Part shown: in pieces, positions 51,601-61,392 of the stretch
Numbering within the stretch: the stretch's first letter is position 1
Layout of the letters: every line of letters starts with the position of its first letter
Source: Casuarius casuarius
Taxonomy: Eukaryota > Chordata > Aves > Casuariiformes > Casuariidae
Length of the DNA: 64,000 bases
Direction: 5' to 3'
NCBI GenBank assembly: GCA_003342895.1
Contig: PTFA01000011.1
Location: 5,139,784 to 5,203,783, forward strand
Made by a program: the position numbers and the translations under genes
The notes under the pieces: model-generated
What the model was told of the DNA's origin: nothing
Seen by the model: the letters and a program-made list of their open reading frames with translations, nothing else
Database searches by the model: none

Positions 51601-52449
51601 GTGAAGATGACAACTACCCGCAATTACAGGCCATGTCATTTGTTTTTTGCAAATGAGGGAAAAGGTGAGAATTTGTATCAGTTATCACAGAGAAACAAGG
51701 TAAGGAGCAAATTCCTAGGGTTGCTCCAGTGGAATTAAGAGGGTGGGATACTTCTGAGACAGCCTTTTGGCAACAGGCGTTCCCGTGCCACACAACGCCT
51801 CCATGCACCAGGATGCACCTCCGAAAACTGGTCGGACAAGAGCCACCCGCAGCAGGGCTTGACCTGGCTGCTGCCATCCGCGTTGCTCACAGGAGACTGG
51901 TGCCACCTGCCTCTTCCTCCAGCCCTCCAGGTTTTGTGCCAGAGGTGGGAAGCCACCGGCAGGGAACACATCTCCTCGCTGGAGCAGACACCCTTGGCGG
52001 ACACGCGACGTGGCGCTCGGCCTTCGAGCGAAGGCCCAGGCCCGCATAACCTCAGGGTGACGCCCGGGCCGTCGTGGGGCGCTGCCCGCACCAGACCCCG
52101 GGCCGCACAGCGCCGCAGGGCGGCTGCAAGCGGAGCCGGCGTCGGCGCTTTGCCTCGGAGGACACCAGCCTTGCTGCGGGGACGGCGCCTCCCCGGCTGA
52201 CTCACGGCGCCGGCAACCGCCCGCGGGCGACTCGCGCGCCCTCGCTGGCGGGGGCAGGGCGAAGCCCCACTGCTCCCCGCCGCCCCGGGGCCCTGCGCAC
52301 CGCCCGCGCCCGGCCGCCCCCCTTCCCTGCGCGGCTCCGCTCCGCCGCGGCGCCAGGCACCCGGGCCGTAAAAGGGCCGGGAGTCGCCGCCGCCTCCCCC
52401 TAGGGCCCCCCTCACCGTCCACCGTCTTCTTCCTGAAGAGCGAGGCCAT
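42518..52449 (-). CDS. CHMP2B: CHMP2B, ESCRT-III subunit (charged multivesicular body protein 2b), six coding exons
   Basis: ESCRT-III protein of the Snf7/Vps2 family. On endosomal, plasma and nuclear membranes it co-polymerises with CHMP4/CHMP3 and recruits the AAA ATPase VPS4 for membrane scission, multivesicular body formation and autophagic flux. Joining 52,449-52,416, 49,889-49,798, 46,850-46,656, 44,062-43,960, 42,894-42,788 and 42,631-42,518 gives 214 codons plus TAG (human 213). The basic, helical N-terminal half (residues about 1-107) is the polymer core. The acidic C-terminal half includes ASDEEEESQD, and the MIT-interacting motif DEEIERQLKAL lies at 201-211. Differences from human include RGTQRTITRD (human RAIIRD) and one extra alanine in STSKAATIS. 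All introns are GT-AG. The start ATG lies in a perfect Kozak context (GCCGCCATGG). It is convergent with POU1F1. Identification is very secure. Confidence 0.97.
42788..42894 (-). CDS. CHMP2B: CHMP2B coding exon 5
   Basis: Follows TTCTTCCAAG and codes NDTLDDIFDASDEEEESQDI then VNQVLDEIGIEISGK, ending AAAG|GTATGG. This is the acidic, autoinhibitory part of the C-terminal half. Confidence 0.96.
43960..44062 (-). CDS. CHMP2B: CHMP2B coding exon 4
   Basis: Follows ATATTGTCAG and codes TMQAVNKKMDPQKTLQTMQN then FQKENMKMEMTEEM plus one base, with donor ATGA|GTAAGT. Sequence is as in mammals. Confidence 0.96.
45922..46090 (+). repeat. Diverged interspersed repeat, copy A (CHMP2B intron 3)
   Basis: Aligns in the same orientation with 47,438-47,643. 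Shared blocks in order are GTAGCT(T)GGACT, ATAAAAG, CTACAACA, CTAATT-TG, ACCTT(A)A-CTG, GCTTGC-AAAAGCA, TTAT--ATCA, GAAATA, AAGTTTG and GATTTTTCA-AAT. The family is not one I can name. The divergence is large, so this is old. Confidence 0.6.
46656..46850 (-). CDS. CHMP2B: CHMP2B coding exon 3
   Basis: A 65-codon, phase-0 exon starting ELEIKKMAKTGNKEACKVLA and ending KMAGAMSTTAK before GTAAGA. Almost identical to mammals (differences such as KTGNK, QLVQLRKQKN, RTY). It covers the long helical hairpin that forms ESCRT-III polymers. Confidence 0.97.
47438..47643 (+). repeat. Diverged interspersed repeat, copy B (CHMP2B intron 2)
   Basis: Partner of 45,922-46,090, about 35 bases longer because of insertions (for example CAGCTTGGCAC near 47,450). 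It sits on the other side of exon 3, so either two insertions of one old element or an intronic duplication would explain the pair. Confidence 0.6.
49798..49889 (-). CDS. CHMP2B: CHMP2B coding exon 2
   Basis: After TTTCTTTCCAG it codes IIKEQNRELRGTQRTITRDR then AALEKQEKQL, ending CAACTG|GTAAGT. It covers the first core helix of the ESCRT-III fold. Confidence 0.96.
51076..51097. other. Assembly gap (22 N) in CHMP2B intron 1
   Basis: A run of 22 N bases. It lies 1.2 kb from the nearest exon and does not touch coding sequence; true length unknown. Confidence 0.99.
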
Positions 52450-52790
52450 GGCGGCAGCCGGACCCCGAGCCGCCGCCGCCGCCGCCTCCGCGGGCTCTGT
52501 CCTGCTCCTCAGGTGACCAGGAAGCGGCGGCGCCGCGCAGGCCCACCCCGCTCCGCCTCCCCGCCGGGAAGGGGCGGGCCACGCCGGGCTGGGCTTCCCT
52601 CCTCGCTGCCCGCTCCGCGCTCCGCGCTGGCTGCCTTCGCCTGCCGCCCCAGGGTCGCCGCCGTGCTGCGGGGTGGGTGCGAGCCGCGCTGCCACCGTTG
52701 CCCGGGGCCTTCTCGGTGTTGGCTTTGGGCTCCCCGGAGGAGCTGCGTTTCGTAGCCCCTGCTGGCGACGGCGTAATTCGGCAGCCAAAA
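51930..52790. promoter_or_regulatory. CHMP2B: CpG-island promoter of CHMP2B
   Basis: Very GC-rich with dense CpG in an otherwise AT-rich window. It covers exon 1, the start of intron 1 and about 340 bases upstream. There is no TATA box at the expected place. A GC box (GGGGCGGG, 52,571-52,578) lies about 125 bases upstream of the ATG, and TGACTCA (AP-1 type, 52,198-52,204) lies in intron 1. This is typical of a broadly expressed gene, consistent with ESCRT-III. Long open frames inside it on both strands come from the lack of AT-rich stops and are not proteins. Confidence 0.85.
52416..52449 (-). CDS. CHMP2B: CHMP2B coding exon 1
   Basis: Codes MASLFRKKTVD and the first base of codon 12, then the donor GACG|GTGAGG. 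The ATG is preceded by GCCGCC and followed by G. Longer open frames reading through this exon are GC-rich artefacts of the CpG island. Confidence 0.96.
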
Positions 52791-52950
52791 AAAAAAAAAG
52801 AAAGAAAAAAGAAAAAGCTATTGCTCGGTTCGGCTTGCTTAAACCGCTCTCGCAGTAGCGCAGGGGACCCTGCAGCGGGGTGGGGGCGTCGTGAGCTGGC
52901 AGGATCTGCGCTTTCGGGCTTATAGACATTTATATTTACATATGTATATT

Positions 52951-52974
52951 CCCCCCCCCACCACACACACACAT
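52951..52974. repeat. C-run followed by (CA)n microsatellite
   Basis: A run of nine C then CCACCACACACACACACA, just outside the CpG island. Likely polymorphic; low complexity. Confidence 0.85.
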
Positions 52975-52999
52975 ACCAACTTCTAACCCTCATGCCCAC

Positions 53000-55900
53000 A
53001 CTTAGGGAATTAATATATGGATTTTCTGAGGTGAGCCTTTGTCTGAGGTTCAGAGTTAACGTGTTGCACAAGATAGGCAAGTATAGTAATTAATCTTGAC
53101 TTTTTTTTTTCCCCAGTGCCTAACCACAATCCTTAATTTTTAATACGGTACTTTATCACATAGCACGGGCTTCATCATTGACAATTGTCTACATATATAT
53201 ACCAAGAACTTAGAAGAAACTGGAGCTATAGCAAAAAAAAAAAAAAAAAATGCAGAACTATTGGTTTGAATACTAACTAGATACACCTTCACTCACTTTA
53301 AAGTGTTTCTTTTTTTAACACAATCTGTGAGGAAAAACGATTGTAATGTAGTAATGTATTTTGATAGCTAGATATAAATCTGCCCTGGGGAAGAGGTACA
53401 GGTTTATGGTGTCAGTAGCCTAATCAACCACATTTTTATAACCTTTCATGGAAAACCACCAATCTATTAGAATACTGTAATAACTCCCTAAAGATGTATG
53501 TGGACATAGGTAGGTACAAATTATGTATTCAGTGACAATACTCCCTAATTTTCNGGAAATACTAATTTTATTGTAACTAGCAGGTTTTCATTGTTCTCTA
53601 CATTGCCTTTTAGTTATTTTTCACTGTTTGTGCTAGCCTAAAATCCAGATCACATGTGGTGATGTAAGTTTTTGGGAAGCTCAGGGATTCACTGAGAAAA
53701 GTTAAATAAAATGCACTTTGCAGATTTATTCCTGGATGTCTTACTATGTGTTCAGCAATCAGTTAAGAGACGAGTTAGTAGGCAGAACTGAAATTCTGGC
53801 TTAAAAAATGCACAGATGAGGGGGAGGAGGGATCTTATCATTTAGATTGAGTTCCCCACTTTCCTGAGGGAAAAGCTGGCCAGCTTAATTTATAGAGAAT
53901 AATGCTTAGGCTTCATGTTGGTTTGAGATTTTCAATGTTCTGAGTCAAGATCAGTTTGTAAATCAAAATATAAAGAGAACATCTTACTCCTTTACNCTAT
54001 AGGCAAAGTTTAGAAATCAATCATATGGAATAACCTTTCCCTAGCGACTCTGTATGCAAATATCAGTAGCAAACAAAAGCAGAGGCTATGTATTTTCTGT
54101 TTGTTGGATATAGAGTAAAAGCAGGTCANGAAAACTGATTTAGAAGATGGTATGATATCCTGTATTAATTAAAAACTGAACACCTGCAAATCAAAGTATG
54201 AAAAATCACTTGGGATAAGAAAAACAGAGTCACTCCAGGAAAGCCAATTTGACTTCCTGAGCTGTATTTAGAAAAAGGCTTAGAAAAAAGCTGCTGAATG
54301 CTCTGACCTTGGTCCATTAAAATATTTAAGCATATTGTTACTTTAAAACAGGTGAATAGGCTCAGCATGCTTAAAGTTAAACAGGTTCAGGTGCTCTGAT
54401 GAAATGGCTAATATGAAGAAACCCTTGTAAATCAACCCTTCTATGAACTGCTCTATAGGATAGTTGTAGCTGTAATGGCTGACTTGAAAAAATACTTTTC
54501 TGATGCAATTACAAAAATAGAGAGAGAGAAGCTTTGGGGTGTGCATGTCTTGAAGTTGTCAAGGTTATATGCTTGAAGTCTTTTCATGCTTTCTGGCTGT
54601 ATCAGCTGGTGTGATGAAAGTTATTAGGCCTCCTTATCTCTCCCTTTCTAGGGAGAGGGAAGTATTGCAAGTGAACTTTAGCTGATGAGCTAAGGCAGAC
54701 TGTCTTGGGATGCTTTGAGGATGCTGACCCAAATTCAGTACTCTGTTTGATGTTCTTTTCTGGGCCTTTCTAATTTCTCATCTGCAGATATAAGAAAACT
54801 AAATGAGATCATGTTAGCAAAGAATGAAGTGGCTGAGTTGAAAATTATGGGAGCCTGAATGAGATAAATGATCAAAGAATGGTATAAATGTATTGTTATA
54901 AGAAAAGCACAGTGATTAAAGTGTAAAATAGGTTATGAAGAGAAGTGTCTTTGGGCCCTTAGAAACTGGCTGTCTATGTCCCAAATCTCTCAGGCTTGCA
55001 CATGCTTGATATTATCCTGGAGGAGCTCCATCTGCTTAAAGGCAGAGGTGACTTTATACCTTGTAACAGGTAGTTTGAGTTAGGAGGAGGGACAAAAAAG
55101 AGAGGAAGTGAGTTGTAGAACCTGTGGAAGTTCAGGCTGCTGTTCAGCTAAGCACTTTGCTTGATTTGCTTTCCTGAGGAGGAATCTGCCGTTGTACAGG
55201 CTAGAAGTTATGGCTGTGTTTAAATGTATGACTCCGTTGAAGCCAGTGTGTACGCCATGATGTTACCTCTGACTGAGTTCATTAATAACAGTATTTGGAA
55301 ACTGGAGTGAGCTCACCAAAGCAGAGAGGTGATGGAAATATATTTAGTGGGAATAGAAAGTCAAATACTGGAAAGAAGGCGAGGTGGAAAGGAAGAAGGG
55401 AGGACAGGTGACCAATGCAAAGGGTGAGGGTGACTTTTTTTGTGAAGAAGAATGAACAGCTGGGGGCAATAGGAATAACTGGAGGTGAGGACAGCAGGAT
55501 AATGAAGAGAAAGGAAGAAGGCTCTAGAGAAGAGGATAAGGAGGAGAAGTGCTGTAGAAATCTTCCAACTGTAAGATACTGACAGCTCCCTCAAGTATCA
55601 TAGTTCTGAAGTATCTTTCTGCTGCTTTGTTCAGAATCAATACATTTATGTATGCTAAGTATAAAAATAGTGTTTATATGGTGCATCACACTCTCATCTT
55701 ACAGACTAGATTACTTTCCAGCAACTTTTTTTTTTTTTTTCCAGGAAGCTCACAAGAGGTGAAAAACTACCTCATTCACAGGAGGAGAGGGAGAGTCACA
55801 TCTAGCACAGGTATGAAACAATCTTTAAAAACACTAAAGCTATAAGATAGATTCTCTAACAAAAATACTTAACTGNCTGCAAGTAATGGCAGTAATGAAT

Positions 55901-58260
55901 TGCTGTCAGCTAAGAATAATGCCAGAATAAATGAGTGTGAGGTGGGAATGAAGTCACTGATCAATGGAAAATCTATTTGGAAATAATTTATAATTTTAAA
56001 GTAATTTTCATTTCCCTAAAAAACATAATTTTCATTAATTTAATTTAAGAAAATGTTGAGGAGTGTGGTGAATCCGAAGTGTGACTGAATATTTTGCTTC
56101 CCATCTTTTTGATAAAGTCGAATTGGGCATGTATGTGAAACAGAAAGAGTGTGTATTGTTGGTCTTTCTTACAAGTACTTAATTGTTTCTTGCTTTCTCT
56201 GTCTACAAATGAACAATTGCTGAAAGTCCAGTACTCGTCTGTGCCTTATAGCATTCAAGATGTGCAGGATAGAGGGAAATACGCATTTAGGTAAGAAAAC
56301 ATGATTTGTTTTTAATTTGTTCTTGTTTAATTTGTTCATGTGAGGACTGTGTGACATCAGTGGAGATTAAACTCTTTTTATGTGATGGGTTTTCTGTGAT
56401 GTGGGTATTTTGCCTGATAATCTGCTGAATTGCCTTGACAGGCTTCTAAGAAAACAAGCAGGAATGAGTTAAAGAAACTGTAGTGTTTTCAGTGTGAAAT
56501 GTTAGCTTAGAGTTTGTTAAAGACATCTTAGTGAACTGGAGCTCTGAACATTTGAACGATATCTTCTTACTCTTAACTTTTTAATTCTGGATGCATTTGT
56601 GCAACTGTTCTGGGAGAAAAAACAAACAAACAAACAAACAAAAAAATGGTGTGTGACCAGGCAAATAAGTGTTTCTGTTTCCATGTAAATAGCATACCTA
56701 GATGCATACAGATACTTATGTATGCGAGATTAGACCTTAGTTTCAGTAACTTTTAGTGTCTCCGTAATAAAGCGTAAGTATTTTGCACCATTTAGCATGA
56801 AGTTCAGTATTTAGTAAAAACCCTCTAAATATCTAGCCCCTCCTAATAGAAATCCGTTTTTAATGATTACCTTGATTGGGGATAATAAGATACTTTTGAG
56901 TTGCAGACTGCATCTTGTATAACCTTCACATCTGATTGCAAAGTTCCTCCTTAGTGAAAGAGAAGACACTTCATTATAAAATAGTGCCATTATTTTGCAC
57001 TAGGAGGTTTAGTTTTGCTTCAGTAATCAAGTACAGTAGGATATCGTATTTCTGTAGGGGATTCATAAAATCAAGGGTTACACTTTTAAAGGCATTTATT
57101 TGCAAATATCATATCTTTAAATGACTTTGCCCAAGGAGAAACAGAAATCCAAGGTAGCAACAAAATAGGCGAATACTGTTAGTATTTTATCACAAGCTTC
57201 AAGAACTCCTGAAGGCATCAAGTTTAGAAAAAAGAGTGAGAGAGATTATGGGGAGGATATTTATTATTGCAAACTGCAAAGTCAACAGGGACTGCTAAAT
57301 GCTCTTAGAGTCATAATAGCCTATCTTGTGTTAATTCTAGCCTGAAGCTCTGTGACTTTATGTGTAGAGATAATGGGGGGGTAAAACTGTATTTTTAGTT
57401 TAGCAGCAGATTCCTCCCAACCATGGAAAATAAATTAAGGAGCTTTGCAAAGTAAAAATGATTTGGGCTTTGAAAGAATTCCCAGCAATAATATAAAAGA
57501 CTTATTACCCTTGGTAGTTAAACGGTCCTGTATATTTACAGCTGATAGTAGTCGTTTTGATTGAATATTGCCTCAGTAATGTATTTTCAGATAATTTGGT
57601 TTTAAACCAAATCTTGAAGAGAAGTCCCTTTTGGTAATGTTCTTATTTGTANTTCCTATGTGTACCTGTGTTCTGGAGAAGTTGTTCTGTTTCACTAAGC
57701 TGGAATTCACTACACGTTGAGATTTTACCAGAAAAGATCTGTGTTAAATAGATTCAGAGCTGAGAACATATGTCTATCATTTCAAGTTAAACACATTACA
57801 AGGAGCTATTCTGAAATAATGCATTATAAACATAGGAAATTCAGTTTAAGATTATTACTGTTCATTATTTGTGTTATGTTATAATCCAGGTACAAAACTC
57901 CTTTGGGCTAGGAGTGATATAAATGTGGAACAAAAACATGCACTCTATTCCCCAGAGAAAATATTGTCCTGATATAATAAGAAATACTATGTAAACATCA
58001 ACAGACTGGACAGTGCAAGGAAACCAGAAATGTCCTTGTATAGCCTCACAGAAGAAATGTAAAGAAATGTTACCTTGACACCTATCCATAGTCGGTGTGT
58101 GAGGCTACACAAGGAAATTTGCCATGAAGGAAGGTAGCTTTGTGGTTGCTTGCGAAGAAGACCTTCCAACACCAATCAGTAGCAAAGACAAAAGATGCTT
58201 GTCAGAAGCAAGCTTGGCAAATGGTTGCTAAAAGTGAGTGTCATTGAGAACTGAAGAAAG
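53000..58260. other. Intergenic DNA upstream of CHMP2B, no gene seen
   Basis: No recognised coding exon. A T-tract at 53,100-53,112, an A-tract at 53,234-53,250, a purine-rich stretch at 55,370-55,560 and an AAAC run at 56,621-56,646 are the visible low-complexity sequence. One exon-like 66-base interval at 55,745-55,810 is discussed under findings. Confidence 0.55.
56617..56646. repeat. (AAAC)n simple repeat
   Basis: AACA repeated about five times, ending in an A-run. It could be the tail of an old retroposon, but no body is recognisable upstream. Confidence 0.8.
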
Positions 58261-58269
58261 GAGTCACTT

Positions 58270-58975
58270 CTCGGTGAATGTGAGATGGTATGGGGACTGG
58301 GCACAGACCAGGGAAGGACTTGAATAGAGAGACATATTTTGTTTGCAGTGAATAACTAAGGGAAGCAGCTGGAAAGAGGCATGAAAATGGCAGTGNGATC
58401 AAAGCAGTGAACTAAGGAGTCTTTTTCAAAACATTTTGAATAGCTGTAAGAGGAGCCATACTGGATTTGTTGGAGACATAAAGCACAATGCTGCAGTCAT
58501 CTTGAATCATAATAATGAGTGTCGAGACTAAAGCTTCAACTTTGTGACTCTATAGGAAAGAATGGTCAAGCAGAACTGTTCTACAAGAGGAGACAGTGAG
58601 ATTTCATACAGCCTAAGGATCTGAAGGTGACACTCAGCTCACAACCTGGAATAATGGAGAGGAAGGTGNTGGTGATCATACTGATTAGGAAAACGAGATG
58701 GTTAGAAGCACTGGGTTGGGGAAGGATTAGGAACACTGTCACATGGAGCTGAATATCTATAAGCTGNTGCCAGAAAGAGTGGCTGACATTTCAGTTCAAA
58801 CAGAAAGAGGCAAGTCTGGAGTAGAGGCAGAGCTATGATTTATCAGAATAAGTGTGGTAGTGGAGGTTTTGTAGTAACAGATGAGAGTCTCCAGAAATAG
58901 AACAGAGAGAAANAAAATCAAGGACAGATCCTTATAAGAATGAAATAGTGGATCCTTAATATATAAAATCCTATT
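58270..58975 (-). mobile_element. Fossil LINE (L2/CR1-like reverse transcriptase), antisense
   Basis: The plus strand reads as the antisense of a vertebrate L2-type LINE. On the minus strand, degraded reverse-transcriptase landmarks appear in the right order. AAGGATCTGTCC near 58,930 is the place of the VLGP block. YHTYSDKS at about 58,856-58,836 corresponds to the catalytic YHxYADDS and has lost its second aspartate. ELSVTFRS at about 58,640-58,617 corresponds to NLGVIFDS. A segment near 58,500-58,520 corresponds to SRLDYCN. Many stops and frameshifts make it dead. Exact family not assigned. Confidence 0.7.
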
Positions 58976-61235
58976 TTATTAACATTTTTATAATTATTTG
59001 ATTATTTTTATGAAGGGGTAACTTTTGAAAAGTTTGATTAATATTGAAGTACTGATTTTAATATTAAATTATTTTATCCTGAAGTGCATGATATTACAAC
59101 TTCTTCTTGACTGCTAAGGGATGAAGAATTATGAGGATTCTGCTATACTTTAAAACATTTATTATTCTATCTTTTGATAGCTATCAGAAGAAGCAAANAT
59201 TTATTTGGTGGAGTTACGATGTTCTTCCTTCCACGTGAAGGCAAAATAATTTTAATATTTTAGAAAAATTAAAGTTTCTTGTAAGTACATAAGGAATGCA
59301 GAAATATTTCTTAATACTGGAAGTGTCAAATCAAGGACTTCTCACCTGGGTCTCTTTGTTGATATATGTTTTCACTGGTGCGCAGAATGCTTGTCACTGT
59401 ACTGTCCTTTGAGAATAGCTATAGCTATCTAATGGTCCAATCCAACAAAAAATATGTTCAGTTCCTGTATTGCAAAGGTATACATAAAATTGAAAGTCAC
59501 TGGAATCTGCTCCCAAAGCATACACTGCCAGAAAGCCAGATATATTTTAAATTGCATTGGGCCCTGAAGTGTTATAAAAAATGGCTTATTCCTTTTTTTT
59601 CATAGCTTTATGACTGGCAAGGCAGCATCAAGCAGTTTATTGCAGACTGTTGTTTACGCCTTGCAAGAGGTTACGCCTGGTAGGCCCACATGCATGCTTT
59701 GTTGTCAGCAGCAACTGTAGAAGCAATTTTTAATCTCGTTTGATTTTAGTTGAATCTGTTCTCCTTGCTTGTGTGTGAATCACTACTGAAAGAATTAAAC
59801 TTGGACCAATGTTGTTTTCACTGTTTAGAAAGGCATTGGATTTATTTTAGATTCGTTCAAACTACGTATTCTTACGTCATGCATTATATGAAATCTTAGC
59901 CTGTGGAGCAGAGGGAAGACAAAGTTTACTGCATGTTCTCTCTGTTGCCCAGGAGAGTGAAGTTCCTCACAGTAGTAGGGGTCCTNCGACTGTGGGGAAA
60001 TACAACTTGCTGGGAAGCCAGGGAACAGCAGCTCTCTAAGATAGTCCTCTTTAGCAACAGGACTGGTTTCTGGTTGGAACCACTCCTGGGAATTACTGTT
60101 CGGTTAGCAGGAGCAATGCCTGTATGACAGCGTGTTTTACATGATGGTGACAGAATCCTGCAACTGGCTGTTTTGTTCATGGTTCTGCTAACTACATCGT
60201 TAAAAAATGAGGTCTTTCGTTATTAATTGTCTAGTCAGAAATACTGAAATTTGCAACATTAGCTAAATTGCAGATTGGCAGATTTGGCTGTCGCTCTCAC
60301 TGCAGCATCAATTACAGCTGGTTCTTGTGTTCATTGTTGCCATTCATGTTCATGGAATGCTTTGATAAAGGGATGAAAAGAGAGGATGATCCTGTGCTTT
60401 CCTCTTCTACAGAAATAGATGATACAAGTACACCAATTTTGTCTCACTAATAAATAGCTTCCAGAAATATAGTGGTCTATGAGGGAATAGGGCTGATTGA
60501 CTCATTCATTGTGAATAATTTAGCCTGAAAAATTTGCATTTTTGTAGAAGTATTATCCATGGAGAAATGAATTTACATTCATCTATTTGTTATTCATAAC
60601 CTTTCATTTAATAGTTTATGAATTGCTGTCTCTGAGTTTCTGAGTGCTCANTTCACTGTTTTGTTACTCTTGCTGAGTGATATCATCAAAGTCACCTGAC
60701 AGTTTGAGTCCTCACTGGAGGACTGAAACTTGTAAAGAGAGAACAATTATAGCCTATCTGTGGTTCTTGGTGGTCACATGAGACTGGCTGTTTTCTACGA
60801 AGAAGGCTCCTTTGCCAATGTTTATTAGGAAATGAACGTGGTCAAGGGGGCCAGTTGTTCAGACTTGCAGTGTTTGTGAGTTCTGTTTCACAATTTTTTC
60901 TTTTTAATTCAAATTAAATCATGTGACAGACTCTGTAGTCTGGCTTTCTTTTCACAGCAAATTCCTCTTCCTCTTGTGAGAGGTTAGTATAAGACTGGGA
61001 AATGTGATGTCCATAATTACAGCTCCCAAGCATGAAGCAGTGCNTGTAGAGATGATAGAGACTTTCTGAGCAAAGCAGTGCAGGTACCAGAAAGAGTGTA
61101 TATATATTAGCATGGTATCCTACCAATAAAAAGTATATCAGCCTTCTAGTTCAGGACTTTCTTGGGTATGTCTTCTGAATTATGCTTTGTGTGCACGTGT
61201 GTGTTTTATATATATATATATACACATATAATGCA
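58976..61235. other. Intergenic DNA, no gene seen
   Basis: AT-rich sequence without a recognisable exon or repeat body; open frames stay below 90 codons. Confidence 0.55.
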
Positions 61236-61392
61236 TGGACAGCTTGGTCTCACTCTTCTATTCATTTCTGCTTGTTGTTGAGTGGCTTTGCGCAAGTCTG
61301 TTTCTTTCCTCACCTGTAAATAGGAATAGCAATAATTTCCCATCTCTTTCTCAGGGTTGCTATANTATTTTATTACCCAGTGTTTTTGAGGT
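61236..61392 (+). mobile_element. MIR SINE (ancient, diverged)
   Basis: GAGTGGCTTTGCGCAAGTCT resembles GTGACCTTGGGCAAGTCACT of MIR. It is followed by TTTCTTTCCTCACCTGTAAA, then GGAATAGCAATAATTTCCC and CTCAGGGTTGCTAT, in the same order as the MIR consensus (CCTCATCTGTAAAATGGGAATAATAATACC then CTCAGGGTTGTTGT). Partial copy, sense on the plus strand. Confidence 0.65.

Noticed and set aside
51715..52929. 404-codon open frame on the minus strand, the longest in the window
   Set aside because: It lies across the CpG island, is Ala/Arg/Gly/Pro-rich, contains an antisense run of phenylalanine from a poly-A tract, and reads through CHMP2B exon 1 and its donor in a different frame. The CHMP2B frame explains the locus.
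52412..53080. 222-codon minus-strand frame containing the CHMP2B N-terminus in-frame region
   Set aside because: It runs upstream through promoter sequence including CA repeats and poly-T. No CHMP2B orthologue has such an extension, and the internal ATG has a perfect Kozak context.
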